Below, piece after piece: positions 38,279 to 48,610 of a stretch of 64,000 nt of DNA. Made by a program: the position numbers and the translations under genes. The notes beneath the pieces were generated by a model. The model did not search any database. It was not told the origin of the DNA and saw only the letters and a list, made by a program, of their open reading frames with translations. The stretch covers positions 434,001 to 498,000 of the forward strand of contig NZ_AP024852.1 in assembly GCF_024346715.1 (NCBI RefSeq), read 5' to 3'. The stretch comes from Photobacterium swingsii. GTDB taxonomy: Bacteria > Pseudomonadota > Gammaproteobacteria > Enterobacterales > Vibrionaceae. The first letter of the stretch is position 1, and every line of letters starts with the position of its first letter.

Positions 38279-39045
38279 GATACCAATATTGGATCGCTTT
38301 TAAAAGCTTGATCAGTAAAGAAGTTAACCGTTTTGCGCGTATCTGGGTACAAACCTTAGTGCCACCCGCAATCACTATGACGTTGTATTTCATCATTTTT
38401 GGTAGCCTGATAGGCAGCCGTATCGGTGAAATGAATGGCTTTAGTTACATGGAATACATAGTGCCAGGCTTGATCATGATGTCGGTGATCACCAACTCGT
38501 ATTCGAATGTTGCCTCGTCGTTTTTTAGTGCTAAATTCCAGCATAACATTGAAGAGTTACTCGTTGCTCCCGTACCAAATTACATCATTATTGCTGGGTA
38601 TGTCGGTGGCGGTGTCTTGCGTGGGCTAGGGGTTGGCTTCATTGTTACCATGGTTTCTCTGTTTTTTGTGGACCTGCAAATTGCGCATTTAGGGGTGATT
38701 ATCGCAACCGTATTGTTGACCTCAATCGTGTTTTCATTAGGCGGATTGATCAATGCGGTGTATGCCCGTACCTTTGATGACATTAGTATTATTCCGACTT
38801 TTATCCTCACGCCATTAACCTATCTCGGTGGGGTGTTTTATTCGATTAGCTTGTTACCTGAATTCTGGCAGGGGGTATCAAAATTAAACCCTATTGTTTA
38901 TATGGTTAATGCCTTCCGTTACGGCTTTTTGGGTGTTTCTGATGTGGGTATAGGTACTTCATTTACCGTATTAGCCGTTTTCATTCTTGGCTTATACAGT
39001 TTTGCATACTACCTAATTTCGCGCGGGATTGGTCTGCGATCTTAG
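38275..39045 (+). CDS. yadH: ABC-2 type exporter permease YadH
   Basis: Inner-membrane partner of YadG. 256 residues with six hydrophobic segments and the ABC-2 signature near the C-terminus (PLTYLGGVFYSISLLPEFWQ). Starts inside the yadG stop (ATGA), so production is coupled. Followed by a terminator shared with panC. Confidence 0.93.
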   Translation: MRYQYWIAFKSLISKEVNRFARIWVQTLVPPAITMTLYFIIFGSLIGSRIGEMNGFSYMEYIVPGLIMMSVITNSYSNVASSFFSAKFQHNIEELLVAPVPNYIIIAGYVGGGVLRGLGVGFIVTMVSLFFVDLQIAHLGVIIATVLLTSIVFSLGGLINAVYARTFDDISIIPTFILTPLTYLGGVFYSISLLPEFWQGVSKLNPIVYMVNAFRYGFLGVSDVGIGTSFTVLAVFILGLYSFAYYLISRGIGLRS

Positions 39046-39075
39046 TTGAGCGTTTGTCGCTTTAGAGCGCACAAT

Positions 39076-39126
39076 AAAAAAGCCCGCTTATCCACCTTCG
39101 TAAAGGCAAGGATAAGCGGGCTTTTT
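39076..39126. terminator. Bidirectional terminator between yadH and panC
   Basis: Long stem AAAAAAGCCCGCTTATCC / GGATAAGCGGGCTTTTT with an inner loop that can itself pair (CCTT/AAGG). It serves the converging yadH and panC transcripts. Confidence 0.9.
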
Positions 39127-39143
39127 AACGGCTTGAGTAACTG

Positions 39144-40031
39144 TTATTCAGCGGCTTCTGGTGCTGTTGCAGCAGGTGCTGGCGTTAACTCAACCACTTG
39201 GTTATCGATCAGGCGTGCTTTACCTAAGTGTGCAGACATCAAGATAACCGCTTGTTTGGTATCTTCACCAACAGGCTGCAATGTTGCTGCATCACGGATA
39301 TAGCTTTCATCAGGCTGAAGACCTGCTGCACGAAGTTGATCATTCGCATCAACGACTAGCTCTGAGTAATCGGTGCGGCCGCCACGCATTTGGCTGCTGA
39401 TCCAACGCATAGTACGAGCCAAGACTGGCGCACGCTGACGTTCGTCAACGGTTAGGTAACCATTACGAGAACTCATGGCTAAGCCATCCATTTCACGTAC
39501 CGTTGCCACGCCAATGATTTCGATATCCATTGCCATGTCTTCAACCATTTGGCGGATCAATGCGAGCTGTTGGTAATCTTTTTCACCAAAGCAAGCAACG
39601 TCAGGTTGTACGATGTTAAAGAGCTTAGTCACTACGGTTGACACGCCACGGAAGTGACCTGGGCGTAGTGCGCCCTCAAGCATTTGTGATAATCCAGGTA
39701 CATCCACAGACGTTTGGCGATCCAAGCCTTGTGGGTACATAACATCCGGTGTTGGTGTGAAAACCAGATCAACCCCTTCACCATTCAGCTTAGTGAGATC
39801 CTCATCTAAGGTGCGTGGGTAGTTGTTAAGGTCGTCTGCTTTATCAAATTGCATTGGGTTAACAAAAATGCTTACCACAACCACATCAGCATGTTCACGT
39901 GCTTTGCGAACTAGAGTCAGGTGGCCTTCATGCAGATTGCCCATAGTGGGAACAAATGCAATACGACGCCCTTCACGACGCCATGTACGTACTTGCTCTC
40001 TAATTGGACTAATCTCATCGAATGTCTGCAT
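39144..40031 (-). CDS. panC: Pantothenate synthetase
   Basis: Joins pantoate and beta-alanine with ATP to make pantothenate. 295 residues. The HIGH-like motif [12 protein letters not shown] and the KMSKS-like [10 protein letters not shown] are present, with [15 protein letters not shown] between. The C-terminus has an Ala/Pro/Glu-rich tail ([14 protein letters not shown]) not needed for the fold. panB lies 9 bases upstream on the same strand; panD, often beside these, is not in the window. Confidence 0.95.
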   Translation of the reverse strand: MQTFDEISPIREQVRTWRREGRRIAFVPTMGNLHEGHLTLVRKAREHADVVVVSIFVNPMQFDKADDLNNYPRTLDEDLTKLNGEGVDLVFTPTPDVMYPQGLDRQTSVDVPGLSQMLEGALRPGHFRGVSTVVTKLFNIVQPDVACFGEKDYQQLALIRQMVEDMAMDIEIIGVATVREMDGLAMSSRNGYLTVDERQRAPVLARTMRWISSQMRGGRTDYSELVVDANDQLRAAGLQPDESYIRDAATLQPVGEDTKQAVILMSAHLGKARLIDNQVVELTPAPAATAPEAAE

Positions 40032-40040
40032 TGTTATTCC

Positions 40041-40835
40041 TTACTCAAAAGTATGCTCAGAACCTGGGAAAGTTCCTGCTGCAACCTCTTCAATATAGCG
40101 GGTTACAGCTGCACGCATTTCACCGGTTTCTGTTAGATAGTTCTTTGAGAAACGCGGAATGTAATTAGCGGAAATGCCGAACATGTCGTGCATTACCAAG
40201 ATTTGACCATCCGTTACGTTACCTGCACCAATACCAATAACCGGTACTTCAACCGCTTTGGTTATACGCTCGGCAAGGCTTGCTGGTACGCATTCAAGTA
40301 AGATGATCTGAGCACCCGCATTTTTCAGCAGAATAGCATCTTTTACCATCTGCTCAGCGTGGTCGGAGTCACGTCCTTGCACTTTGTAACCACCAAAAAT
40401 GTTGACTGACTGTGGCGTCAGACCTAGGTGAGCACAAACGGGAACGGCGCGTTCCGTTAATTTCGTGACGGTTTCGGCAAGCCAAGCGCCACCTTCCAGT
40501 TTGACCATGTTAGCGCCAGCACGCATTAGCTCTGCTGCACTCTCACAAGCTTGTTCTGGGGTGCTATAACTCATAAATGGCATATCAGCCATTAGCAGTG
40601 AGTTTGGGCTACCAGCGCGTACACAGCGAGTGTGGTAAGCAATATCAGCAACGCTGACAGGTAGCGTATCGGGCTTGCCTTGTAATACCATGCCTAATGA
40701 GTCACCAACAAGCATGACAGGCATTTCTTGTTGCTCAAACAGTTGAGCAAAACTTGCATCATACGCAGTGACAGATGCAAACTTACGACCTTCTTGCTTC
40801 CATTTCATCAGGTCGTTAATTGTTACCTTTTTCAT
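40041..40835 (-). CDS. panB: 3-methyl-2-oxobutanoate hydroxymethyltransferase
   Basis: First committed step of pantothenate synthesis, making ketopantoate from ketoisovalerate. 264 residues from ATG 40835 ([18 protein letters not shown]), the family start. Metal and substrate motifs: [49 protein letters not shown] and [16 protein letters not shown]. Part of the pcnB-folK-panB-panC string on the minus strand. Confidence 0.95.
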   Translation of the reverse strand: MKKVTINDLMKWKQEGRKFASVTAYDASFAQLFEQQEMPVMLVGDSLGMVLQGKPDTLPVSVADIAYHTRCVRAGSPNSLLMADMPFMSYSTPEQACESAAELMRAGANMVKLEGGAWLAETVTKLTERAVPVCAHLGLTPQSVNIFGGYKVQGRDSDHAEQMVKDAILLKNAGAQIILLECVPASLAERITKAVEVPVIGIGAGNVTDGQILVMHDMFGISANYIPRFSKNYLTETGEMRAAVTRYIEEVAAGTFPGSEHTFE

Positions 40836-40860
40836 TATCTCTCCCTCTTTCCCCTGAGGG

Positions 40861-41346
40861 TTAGTCTGCCCAAATGGCCAAACCATTACGGTCTACGTCA
40901 CTCAGTAAAGTCTGTAATACTGTGTAATCCGGTAGTACCAAATCAGGGGCTATTTCAGCTAGTGGATAAAGTACGAATTCACGCACTTTCATTCCATAGT
41001 GTGGAACGGTTAATCGTTCACAGTGATGGATAAGATCACCGTACAAGATGATGTCAAGATCCAAGGTTCTTGGTCCCCAACGTTCTTCTTTGCGCACACG
41101 GCCATGCTCTAACTCAATAGCTTGGGTGCGATCGAGTAGCGCTAATGGTGATAAAGTGGTATCGACAGCAACAACCGCATTGATGTAATCGGGTTGATTT
41201 TGTGGCCCCATCGGGGTGCTGCTGTATAGCGATGAAGTAGCAACAACCTGAATATCAGGTTGCTGCTTTAAGATTTCAATCGCACTTTTTGCTTGGGCAA
41301 CAGGCTCACTGAGGTTGCTGCCGATCGCAATGTAAGCTCGGATCAT
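40861..41346 (-). CDS. folK: 2-amino-4-hydroxy-6-hydroxymethyldihydropteridine diphosphokinase
   Basis: Pyrophosphorylates the pterin precursor in folate synthesis. 161 residues with the HPPK signature [16 protein letters not shown] and the N-terminal [12 protein letters not shown]. Its ATG overlaps the pcnB stop (ATGA), so it is coupled to pcnB; panB follows after 25 bases. Confidence 0.94.
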   Translation of the reverse strand: MIRAYIAIGSNLSEPVAQAKSAIEILKQQPDIQVVATSSLYSSTPMGPQNQPDYINAVVAVDTTLSPLALLDRTQAIELEHGRVRKEERWGPRTLDLDIILYGDLIHHCERLTVPHYGMKVREFVLYPLAEIAPDLVLPDYTVLQTLLSDVDRNGLAIWAD

Positions 41347-42773
41347 GATGATTTAGCTTGTGGTTTACGACGACGCTGCTGAGGCTTACGGCGGCGTGGA
41401 CGGCGGCTGCCGCTACCATCGTTAATTTGCTGCACCATCTTATTACGGTTGATGTTGTCACTGTGTTGGAAGTCATTCCACCACTGTGCCAATTCACGCA
41501 CGTCATCGCCTTCAAAGTTGCTACGCATCTCAAGGAAATCGTAAGCCGCACGGAATTTTGGATGTTCCATGGCTTTGAATGCGCGCTTGCCAGTGCGACG
41601 CGTAAAGCGAAGCTGCTGCTGCCAAATATCACGTACTGTCGTCGTGTGACGGCGTGGAATCGCAATGGTTTTTACCTGCTCATCCAAGATGTCGTTCGCC
41701 GCTACCATGAAGGCATCGTAATACGATAGGCCACTGGTGATGGCAATCTCTTCGGCGCGCGTTGTCATTGGATACCACAGCATAGCGGCATACATGAAGG
41801 CTGGGTTTACACGCATATCTTTAGCAATACGCTTGTCGGTGGCCTTCAAGATGAATGCAATCATTTTCTCGGTATCGCTGCTTCGATCTTCTGTGAAATG
41901 TTCACTTTGGATAGGAAACAGTTGCTGGAATAGATTGTATTCACGCAGAATTTCGTAAGTTGCGTAACCTTGGCCTGATTGCAGAAGCTTCAAGCTTTCT
42001 TCAAACAGACGAGCCGCAGGAATATCACGCAATAATGTCGACAGCTCTTTAATGGGTGCTGCCGTGCGCTCTTCAATGGTCATATCCAATTTCGCTGCGA
42101 AGCGTGCTGCACGTAGCATACGTACTGGGTCTTCACGGTAGCGTGTTTCAGGATCGCCAATTAAGCGAATGATACGGTCTTCAAGATCTTGTACACCCTT
42201 GGTGTAATCGCTGATCGAGTAATCATCAATGTTGTAGTAAAGCGCATTGACCGTGAAGTCACGACGCTCGGCATCTTCATCGATTGAACCGTACACATTA
42301 TCGCGCAGTAACATCCCTTCCTGGTTTTGAGCAGAAACGGGTTGTTGCTTTTTATTGCCTGTTTGTGGGGCGGGTTTTGCATCTGAGTGGTGGCCACGGA
42401 AAGTCGCCACTTCAATAACATCACGGCCAAAGAGAATGTGTGCCAAGCGGAAACGGCGACCAATTAGGCGGCAGTTACGGAATAGCTCTTTGATCTCTTC
42501 AGGTGTCGCATTGGTCGCGATATCGAAATCTTTGGGTTGCTTGCCAAGTAGAATATCACGTACACCACCGCCAACAAGATAAGCGTCAAAGCCTGCCTTA
42601 TTTAAGCGATAAAGTACTTTCAGCGCATTTTCGCTGATGTCTCGACGTGAAATGCCGTGCTCTTGGCGTGGAATAATTTGCAAGGTTAGGTCCTCGGTAG
42701 TGCGAGTACTGTTCTCAATATTCAATACCTTACGGCAAAAGCTGGCGACTCGATTAAAGATAATACACCCCAT
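41343..42773 (-). CDS. pcnB: Poly(A) polymerase I
   Basis: Adds poly(A) tails to RNA 3' ends, promoting decay. 476 residues. Nucleotidyltransferase signature [26 protein letters not shown] with the DxD pair, then [22 protein letters not shown], the [12 protein letters not shown] segment, and a very basic C-terminal tail ([18 protein letters not shown]). The N-terminal [12 protein letters not shown] parallels E. coli PcnB, supporting the ATG at 42773. tRNA nucleotidyltransferase is the related alternative, but the length, tail and neighbours favour PcnB. Confidence 0.94.
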   Translation of the reverse strand: MGCIIFNRVASFCRKVLNIENSTRTTEDLTLQIIPRQEHGISRRDISENALKVLYRLNKAGFDAYLVGGGVRDILLGKQPKDFDIATNATPEEIKELFRNCRLIGRRFRLAHILFGRDVIEVATFRGHHSDAKPAPQTGNKKQQPVSAQNQEGMLLRDNVYGSIDEDAERRDFTVNALYYNIDDYSISDYTKGVQDLEDRIIRLIGDPETRYREDPVRMLRAARFAAKLDMTIEERTAAPIKELSTLLRDIPAARLFEESLKLLQSGQGYATYEILREYNLFQQLFPIQSEHFTEDRSSDTEKMIAFILKATDKRIAKDMRVNPAFMYAAMLWYPMTTRAEEIAITSGLSYYDAFMVAANDILDEQVKTIAIPRRHTTTVRDIWQQQLRFTRRTGKRAFKAMEHPKFRAAYDFLEMRSNFEGDDVRELAQWWNDFQHSDNINRNKMVQQINDGSGSRRPRRRKPQQRRRKPQAKSS

Positions 42774-42813
42774 TTTCGTGCATCGGATTCAACAAACAGC
42801 CGCATATCATATA

Positions 42814-43716
42814 TCACAGCTCATCATTTTTGAATGCTAGTGTGATAGCGGTCGATTTTGGCAACGCATTATGTTGCCAGTTCTGGACACCCCAATCGAG
42901 AATTTCAGCTAGGCTTGCTTGGCTGAGTTCTGCGGGGGGCGTCATGGCTAAAAATCGCATCGCAGCCAGTAACGTTGGCTTGGGCTGTTGTTTATCAATG
43001 GCGGGCGCATGATTTTGTTTCGACAGCTTGTTGCCATTCTCGGTAACGGCCAGTGGTAAATGCAAATAGCGCACTTCTGGCTGATTTAATTGACGGTACA
43101 AGCCAATTTGACGGCCTGTCGGTTCAATTAAATCGGCACCGCGAACAATTTCAGTGACACCTTGCTCAATATCATCAAGCACCACCGCGAGGTTGTAAGC
43201 AAAGAGCCCATCGCGACGGTGGATAATAAAGTCTTCTTGCGCCAGCGAGAGTGGGATCTCGATACGGCCATGTAATAAATCATCGAACTCGGTAATAGGC
43301 TGATCGACTTTTAAACGAACAGCACAGCCTTGAGCTGATAACTGCAAATCTCTACAGGTGCCAGGGTAAAAACCACCAGCGGCCTTAATTTGTTTACGCG
43401 TACATTGACAGTAATAAGCGTGATGTTCGCTTAACCACTGGTCAATCTGGGCTTGATAAGCTTCATGGCGCTGGCTTTGGTACATGATGCCACCATCCCA
43501 GTATAAGCCGTAAGCTTCCAAGGTACGGAGAATATCATCAGCAGCACCTGGCATTTCACGTGGTGGATCAAGATCCTCCACGCGTACTAACCATTTCCCT
43601 TGCTGAGATTTTGCTTGTAAATAGCTGCCAAGGGCAGCGACGAGCGAGCCAAAATGCAAAGGTCCTGATGGCGAGGGCGCAAAGCGTCCTACATAGCCTA
43701 GTGTTGTACTTATCAT
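42814..43716 (-). CDS. gluQ: Glutamyl-Q tRNA(Asp) synthetase
   Basis: Attaches glutamate to queuosine in the anticodon of tRNA-Asp. 300 residues, a truncated glutamyl-tRNA synthetase without an anticodon domain. HIGH-like [18 protein letters not shown]-like [11 protein letters not shown], and zinc ligands in YYCQCTRKQ with a further Cys in YPGTCRDL are visible. It lies between dksA and pcnB, the standard gamma-proteobacterial order. Confidence 0.94.
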   Translation of the reverse strand: MISTTLGYVGRFAPSPSGPLHFGSLVAALGSYLQAKSQQGKWLVRVEDLDPPREMPGAADDILRTLEAYGLYWDGGIMYQSQRHEAYQAQIDQWLSEHHAYYCQCTRKQIKAAGGFYPGTCRDLQLSAQGCAVRLKVDQPITEFDDLLHGRIEIPLSLAQEDFIIHRRDGLFAYNLAVVLDDIEQGVTEIVRGADLIEPTGRQIGLYRQLNQPEVRYLHLPLAVTENGNKLSKQNHAPAIDKQQPKPTLLAAMRFLAMTPPAELSQASLAEILDWGVQNWQHNALPKSTAITLAFKNDEL

Positions 43717-43727
43717 GCGTTGCTTGG

Positions 43728-43775
43728 TATTACCAAAGTAGTTATATCTAAATGAACAACTATCTGATCATTTTC
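43728..43775. repeat. Possible degenerate palindromic repeat upstream of gluQ
   Basis: TTGGTATTACCAA followed by AGTAGTTATATC and AACTATCTGATC recalls the arms of the hairpin before aceE (ATACCA..CATAACTATCTGAA). It may be a decayed copy of the same element; the match is partial. Confidence 0.25.
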
Positions 43776-43876
43776 CTTGCAGCTTCATACAGAGATAAGA
43801 AGAAGCAAAGAAAATCAATCACATACTTATTCAGATTGATATAAGCGGTATTGAATGTTTGAGTGGTTATAAATGA

Positions 43877-43900
43877 AAGAGGGAGCTAATGCTCCCTCTT
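43877..43900 (-). terminator. Terminator after dksA
   Basis: Perfect 10-bp stem AAGAGGGAGC / GCTCCCTCTT with loop TAAT; the minus-strand tail is TTCATTTATA. Confidence 0.7.
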
Positions 43901-43925
43901 CACAGTGATTGAAATACGTTACGTA

Positions 43926-44375
43926 TTAGCCAGCCATCTGTTTTTCTTTGATCTCTGCCAGTGTCTTACAGTCGATACAAAGATCAGCTGTTGGGCGAGC
44001 TTCAAGACGGCGGATACCAATCTCGATGCCGCAAGAATCACAGAAACCAAAATCATCATCTTCGATACGTTGAAGCGTTTTCTCGATCTTTTTGATCAGT
44101 TTACGTTCGCGGTCACGGTTACGAAGTTCAAGGCTGAATTCTTCTTCTTGAGCTGCGCGGTCAACAGGATCCGGGAAGTTAGCCGCTTCATCCTGCATAT
44201 GGTTCACAGTACGATCAACTTCTTCTCGAAGTTGGTTACGCCACGCTTCAAGAATGACTGTGAAGTGCTTTAGTTGCGCTTCACCCATGTATTCTTCACC
44301 AGCTTTTTCCTGGTATGGCTCAACCCCAGCAATAGCCAGGATGCCTAGCGATTTTTTAACGTTGCTCTCTGGCAT
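43926..44375 (-). CDS. dksA: RNA polymerase-binding transcription factor DksA
   Basis: Enters the RNA polymerase secondary channel and, with ppGpp, represses stable-RNA promoters and activates amino-acid genes. 149 residues from ATG 44375 (AGGAG upstream). The coiled-coil tip DPVDRA (Asp69, Asp72, Ala74) and four-cysteine zinc motif (CDSC...CIDC) are intact. The GC-rich discriminators of the tRNA operons in this window are the kind of promoter it acts on. Next gene downstream is gluQ. Confidence 0.96.
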   Translation of the reverse strand: MPESNVKKSLGILAIAGVEPYQEKAGEEYMGEAQLKHFTVILEAWRNQLREEVDRTVNHMQDEAANFPDPVDRAAQEEEFSLELRNRDRERKLIKKIEKTLQRIEDDDFGFCDSCGIEIGIRRLEARPTADLCIDCKTLAEIKEKQMAG

Positions 44376-44507
44376 ATAGCATCTCCTAATATACCTAATA
44401 ACCGTCACTGGTTAATTTTGGGCGGTATCTATAGCAGAAAGGGGTATTGGTGGCAATTGCTGCATATATTCAATTTTATACCATTGTGAAGAAAGCATCA
44501 TTTTTCA

Positions 44508-45215
44508 CTACGGATGACTAAATTCTATACAAGTATGCAATTCGATATCATGCTGGCTTAACTTAGCTTTATAGCTGATGATTTCGACGCCTGCCTTTTC
44601 TGCTTCTTTTATCAATTGATGATAGTTCGGGTCTATATGGTGTGCTGCTGCCACATTTTCAATCCCTGAGTGCAAAATAGCGAAAAAAAGTACGGCACGT
44701 TGCCCGCTCTGCGCGACTTCCATCAATTCTCTTAGGTGTTTCTGTCCACGCGTGGTGACAGCATCAGGGAAATAACCTTGGCCATTTTCCAGTAGTGTCA
44801 CGCTCTTTACTTCAATATAGCAGGCTGGTTTAGAATCATCCTCTAAGAGAATATCTATCCTGCTGTTTTCACTACCATACTTAACTTCAGTTTTAAGTGA
44901 TGAATAACCGCGTAATTCTGTGATAGCACCCTTATTTATAGCTTCGGTGACTAACTTATTGGCTTGTGCCGTATTCACACAAATCCAATCGCCCGCCAGT
45001 GTGTGGGTCAGTTCCCAACTATTGGGGTATTTTCGCTTGGGGTTATCCGATGTGGAAAACCATACAGTACTGCCCGGTTCGGCACACCCTGTCATTGCGC
45101 CAGTGTTGGCACAATGGATAGTACGGATTTCACCATCAGGCAACTTTATATCGGCTAAAAAACGTTTGTAGCGCTTGATCAGCAGTGCAGATTGGAGCGG
45201 TTGAGCAAATTTCAT
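44508..45215 (-). CDS. sfsA: SfsA family protein (sugar fermentation stimulation)
   Basis: Widespread protein with an OB-like N-terminal and a PD-(D/E)xK-like C-terminal fold; its exact role is not settled. 235 residues. Landmarks are [50 protein letters not shown] and [10 protein letters not shown]. Its start overlaps the end of thpR by four bases, so the two are coupled. Located in the hrpB-thpR-sfsA-dksA neighbourhood common to enterobacteria and vibrios. Confidence 0.93.
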   Translation of the reverse strand: MKFAQPLQSALLIKRYKRFLADIKLPDGEIRTIHCANTGAMTGCAEPGSTVWFSTSDNPKRKYPNSWELTHTLAGDWICVNTAQANKLVTEAINKGAITELRGYSSLKTEVKYGSENSRIDILLEDDSKPACYIEVKSVTLLENGQGYFPDAVTTRGQKHLRELMEVAQSGQRAVLFFAILHSGIENVAAAHHIDPNYHQLIKEAEKAGVEIISYKAKLSQHDIELHTCIEFSHP

Positions 45216-45907
45216 TCGGCGTCCTGTTTACTCTTTTTTATTTGTAATGGCCATTGATGCAAGCAGCGATAGTGCACCTGAGGTGGGTGGTTTGATCCTT
45301 GAAGATCGGTTTGAGACTGCTTGGCTTGAAACTGTTCTGAAATATACAGGCCAAAGTGCTGAAAGTGAAAAGAGAATATCCCTTGCTCGTATTGACGATC
45401 CAGTATGACTTGCGATGAAGGAGGAACCTGTTTACGCAAGGTAATGTGAGGAACATACGTCCTATCGAGTTGATGGACGCCTGCCGCTTTGGCTATTTGT
45501 TGCAGTTGGCGTGCTAAATCTAGCAAGTGGTTGGACGCCTGATGCGTACCTAGCCACAACATGCGGCTTGATGGCCAGTAGCCGATATGATCAAAATTCA
45601 GCGAAAAAGCCGGTATGGTGATTTGGCTTGCTTGCGCGAGTAAGAATGCTTTTTGCGCTGGTGTGATATTGCCCAGAAAAGCCAAGGTGACATGCAAGTT
45701 TTCCTCTGGAACGCAGCGGCCTAAATCTAAGGCGTTATTGGTGGTTTCGCTGGTGGCTGTTGGAAAGCAGTGCTGATGGAGCGTTTGATTAAAGTGACAG
45801 AGTCGGTGGAAGGGCGTTTTCCTGCCGTTGTTTGGCGAGTCGAAGGGATCGACAAGCGTATGATCAATACCGAGTGCAAAAAAGAGTCGTTCAGTTGGTT
45901 TGTGCAT
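45212..45907 (-). CDS. thpR: RNA 2',3'-cyclic phosphodiesterase ThpR (LigT family)
   Basis: 2H-phosphoesterase opening RNA 2',3'-cyclic phosphates (formerly 2'-5' RNA ligase). About 231 residues. The two catalytic HxT motifs are HVTLAFLG and HITLRKQ. ATG 45907 ([15 protein letters not shown]) gives the usual N-terminus; the frame extends to 45934. Compared with E. coli ThpR (176 residues) there is an insert in the N-terminal third ([16 protein letters not shown]) and a longer C-terminal tail. Divergent from hrpB. Confidence 0.88.
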   Translation of the reverse strand: MHKPTERLFFALGIDHTLVDPFDSPNNGRKTPFHRLCHFNQTLHQHCFPTATSETTNNALDLGRCVPEENLHVTLAFLGNITPAQKAFLLAQASQITIPAFSLNFDHIGYWPSSRMLWLGTHQASNHLLDLARQLQQIAKAAGVHQLDRTYVPHITLRKQVPPSSQVILDRQYEQGIFSFHFQHFGLYISEQFQAKQSQTDLQGSNHPPQVHYRCLHQWPLQIKKSKQDAE

Positions 45908-45980
45908 TTGACCTCTGTAGTCGGTGCCATACAATGATGGCTCATGCCCCGTAATTCAATCATGACACAAGGTTTTTACA

Positions 45981-48449
45981 TTGTCACAGCTGCCTATCGA
46001 CGCCGTTATTCCCGATCTTCTTCGTCAGTTGACCACGCATTCACAATTGATCTTAAAAGCGCCACCAGGGGCCGGTAAATCAACCCGTTTGCCATTGATG
46101 CTGCTTAAAGAAGCCGCCGTTGATGGCAAAATTGTGATGTTGGAGCCGCGCCGTTTGGCAGCACGCAATATTGCGAACTTTTTAGCTGGGCAGCTAGGCG
46201 AAAAAGTGGGAGAGACGGTTGGCTTACGGGTGCGTGGTGAAACCAAGGTCAGTGTGGCAACACGGCTAGAAATCGTGACCGAAGGGGTCATGACACGCAT
46301 GCTGCAACAAGATCCAGAGCTGAATGGTATCAGCTTACTGATTTTTGATGAATTCCATGAGCGCAGTATTCATGCTGATACCGCGCTGGCTTTCGCGCTC
46401 GAAGTACAAGAAGCTTTGCGTGATGACTTACAGTTGCTGGTGATGTCGGCCACACTTGATGAGCAGGCGCTAACTGAATTATTGCCGCAAGCGAGTTACA
46501 CCGAATCCCTCGGCCGTTGTTTTCCTGTTGAATACCGCTATCAAGCGATTACCGATGATCGAGATTGGTTGGTGGGTGTTGAGCGTGCCGTTGTGCGTTT
46601 ATTACAACAAGAAACAGGGTCGATGTTGGTGTTTTTACCTGGTGCGGGTGAGATTAAACGCTTAGCAGAGCGCCTGACTGACTCAGTAGCGATGGATACG
46701 GTTATCTGCCCACTCTTCGGTCAGCTTAACCCTAAACAGCAGCAGCAAGCCATTCAGCCTGCCTTAAAAGACCAACGTAAAGTTGTGCTTGCTACCAATA
46801 TCGCTGAAACCAGTTTAACCATCGAAGGTGTTCGCTTGGTCGTGGACGCAGGTTTAGAGCGCATTGCCCATTGGGACCCCAAAACAGGCATCAGTCGCTT
46901 AGAAAAGGTCAGGATCGCGCAGTCGTCAGCTGAACAACGCGCGGGACGAGCGGGGCGCTTGGAGCCTGGGGTGTGTTTACGCTTGTACAGTGAAGAAGCA
47001 CTCTCTCGTCAACCTGCGACCCCTCAGCCCGAGATTTTACGGGCTGACTTAACTGCACTAGCAATGGAACTTGCCCAATGGGGCTGCCAAGATGCCGCCG
47101 ATCTTCATTGGCTCGATACCCCACCCACAATTAATTTGCGTCAATCGCAGCTTTTATTACAACAACTCGGAGCGTTTGATGAAAGGCTGCAACTTACCGA
47201 ACGTGGTATACAGATCCAGCAACTCGGGGCTGACCCTCGCCATGCTGCAATATTAGCGTTTGCCAAACAGCATGATACGACGGCGAAGATCACAGCTGCG
47301 ATGTTGGTGGCATTGTTGGAAGAGCCACCGCGTGGCCATCAGAACCCAGATCTGCACTTTCAATTGAGCTTATTAGAAAGCGGTAAGCTGGCACGTGCAT
47401 CGCAATACTTGCAACGTGCACAGCAGCATTACGCCAAGCTTGATAGTAAGACAGTGACCCGTTGGCAGCTGAGCCGTGATTGGCTTGCGCCTTTGTTAGC
47501 GGCGGGTTTTCCTGACCGTATTGCTTTATCACGCAGCGGAGATGGTCGCTATCAATTATCGAATGGACAAGGCGCGATGCTATCGCCGGATGAACCACTG
47601 GCCGATAGCGATTTGCTGGTGGTGGTTGATGTCGTGAAAACACGTCAGGGGGATAGCCGTATATTTTCTGCCGTGTCTGCTGACAGTGATCACTTACATT
47701 CGTTATTGCCTCATTTATTCTGTGAGCGTGAATGGCTGGATTGGGATGATAAGAAAGGGCGTTTAACCGCAGAAACCCATTGGTGTTGTGGGAAGTTGAT
47801 ATTGAAACGCCAATCCCAAGGTGAGCCTGATACCGCCAAAGCCAGTGAAGCGTTATTGAATGCCGTGATCCGTAAAGGGTTGAGTGTTTTAAATTGGAAT
47901 ACAAAGGCTGAAAGTTTGTTAGTACGTGCTCGCTGTGCAGCGCAGTGGTTACCAGAACTGGAACTCCCTGCGATGGATGAGCCAAGTTTGTTAGCGGATG
48001 CACAATCTTGGCTTCTGCCTTATATGGATGGCATGAAGACATTGAAAGCCTTGGCGAAATTAGATGTCGCTCAGGCTTTAACGGCGCGATTAGGCTGGGA
48101 TAAAGCTCAAGCTCTTGATATCGCCTTACCAACCCATTACCAAGTCCCGACGGGCTCGCATTATCCGATCCGCTATCAGTTGGGTCAGCAGCCAGTGCTT
48201 GCGGTGAAGTTACAAGAGATGTTTGGTGAAAAGCACTCGCCTCAGTTAGCGAATGGCAAGGTGTCGGTGGTGTTAGAGTTATTGTCGCCTGCGCAACGTC
48301 CGTTGCAAATTACTCAAGACTTAGCAGCTTTTTGGCAAGGCTCATACAACGATGTGAAAAAAGAAATGAAAGGGCGATATCCGAAACATCCTTGGCCGGA
48401 TGATCCTGCAAACCATGAGCCGACCAAAAAAACGAAACGACACTTGTGA
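45981..48449 (+). CDS. hrpB: ATP-dependent RNA helicase HrpB
   Basis: DEAH-type helicase of unknown cellular target in gamma-proteobacteria. 822 residues. Walker A APPGAGKST, DEFHERS (DEAH box), SAT motif VMSATLDE, motif V/VI NIAETSLTIEGV and QRAGRAGR, and the HrpB-specific C-terminal domain (YPKHPWPDDP near the end). Start is a TTG (MSQLPIDAVIPDLL) with AAGG at 45969; the nearby ATG at 45962 is out of frame. Alone on the plus strand before mrcB. Confidence 0.93.
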   Translation: MSQLPIDAVIPDLLRQLTTHSQLILKAPPGAGKSTRLPLMLLKEAAVDGKIVMLEPRRLAARNIANFLAGQLGEKVGETVGLRVRGETKVSVATRLEIVTEGVMTRMLQQDPELNGISLLIFDEFHERSIHADTALAFALEVQEALRDDLQLLVMSATLDEQALTELLPQASYTESLGRCFPVEYRYQAITDDRDWLVGVERAVVRLLQQETGSMLVFLPGAGEIKRLAERLTDSVAMDTVICPLFGQLNPKQQQQAIQPALKDQRKVVLATNIAETSLTIEGVRLVVDAGLERIAHWDPKTGISRLEKVRIAQSSAEQRAGRAGRLEPGVCLRLYSEEALSRQPATPQPEILRADLTALAMELAQWGCQDAADLHWLDTPPTINLRQSQLLLQQLGAFDERLQLTERGIQIQQLGADPRHAAILAFAKQHDTTAKITAAMLVALLEEPPRGHQNPDLHFQLSLLESGKLARASQYLQRAQQHYAKLDSKTVTRWQLSRDWLAPLLAAGFPDRIALSRSGDGRYQLSNGQGAMLSPDEPLADSDLLVVVDVVKTRQGDSRIFSAVSADSDHLHSLLPHLFCEREWLDWDDKKGRLTAETHWCCGKLILKRQSQGEPDTAKASEALLNAVIRKGLSVLNWNTKAESLLVRARCAAQWLPELELPAMDEPSLLADAQSWLLPYMDGMKTLKALAKLDVAQALTARLGWDKAQALDIALPTHYQVPTGSHYPIRYQLGQQPVLAVKLQEMFGEKHSPQLANGKVSVVLELLSPAQRPLQITQDLAAFWQGSYNDVKKEMKGRYPKHPWPDDPANHEPTKKTKRHL

Positions 48450-48530
48450 AGCGACGGTAAAGTTTAGGCTAAGATGCCTACCAAGTTGCAATACATAAGT
48501 ACAAGACAGACTCGCACACCCAAAAGAAAG

Positions 48531-48568
48531 GCTGCTATTTTCTCTTTTATATCACCATAAATAGCAGC
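48531..48568. repeat. Inverted repeat in the mrcB leader
   Basis: GCTGCTATTT (48531-48540) and AAATAGCAGC (48559-48568), a perfect 10-bp inverted repeat 43 bases before mrcB. Without a T-run; a leader structure or weak hrpB terminator. Confidence 0.45.
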
Positions 48569-48610
48569 GTGTGAGTGCGAACCCGTGGCATAAACCAAAG
48601 TTGAAATAAC

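Noticed and set aside
47290..48132. Open frame of 280 codons on the minus strand inside hrpB
   Set aside because: Wholly antisense to the conserved helicase C-terminus, with a composition unlike a protein; a shadow frame.
48478..48564. 28-codon frame starting MPTKLQYIST between hrpB and mrcB
   Set aside because: No ribosome site, it crosses the inverted repeat, and the composition is not distinctive.
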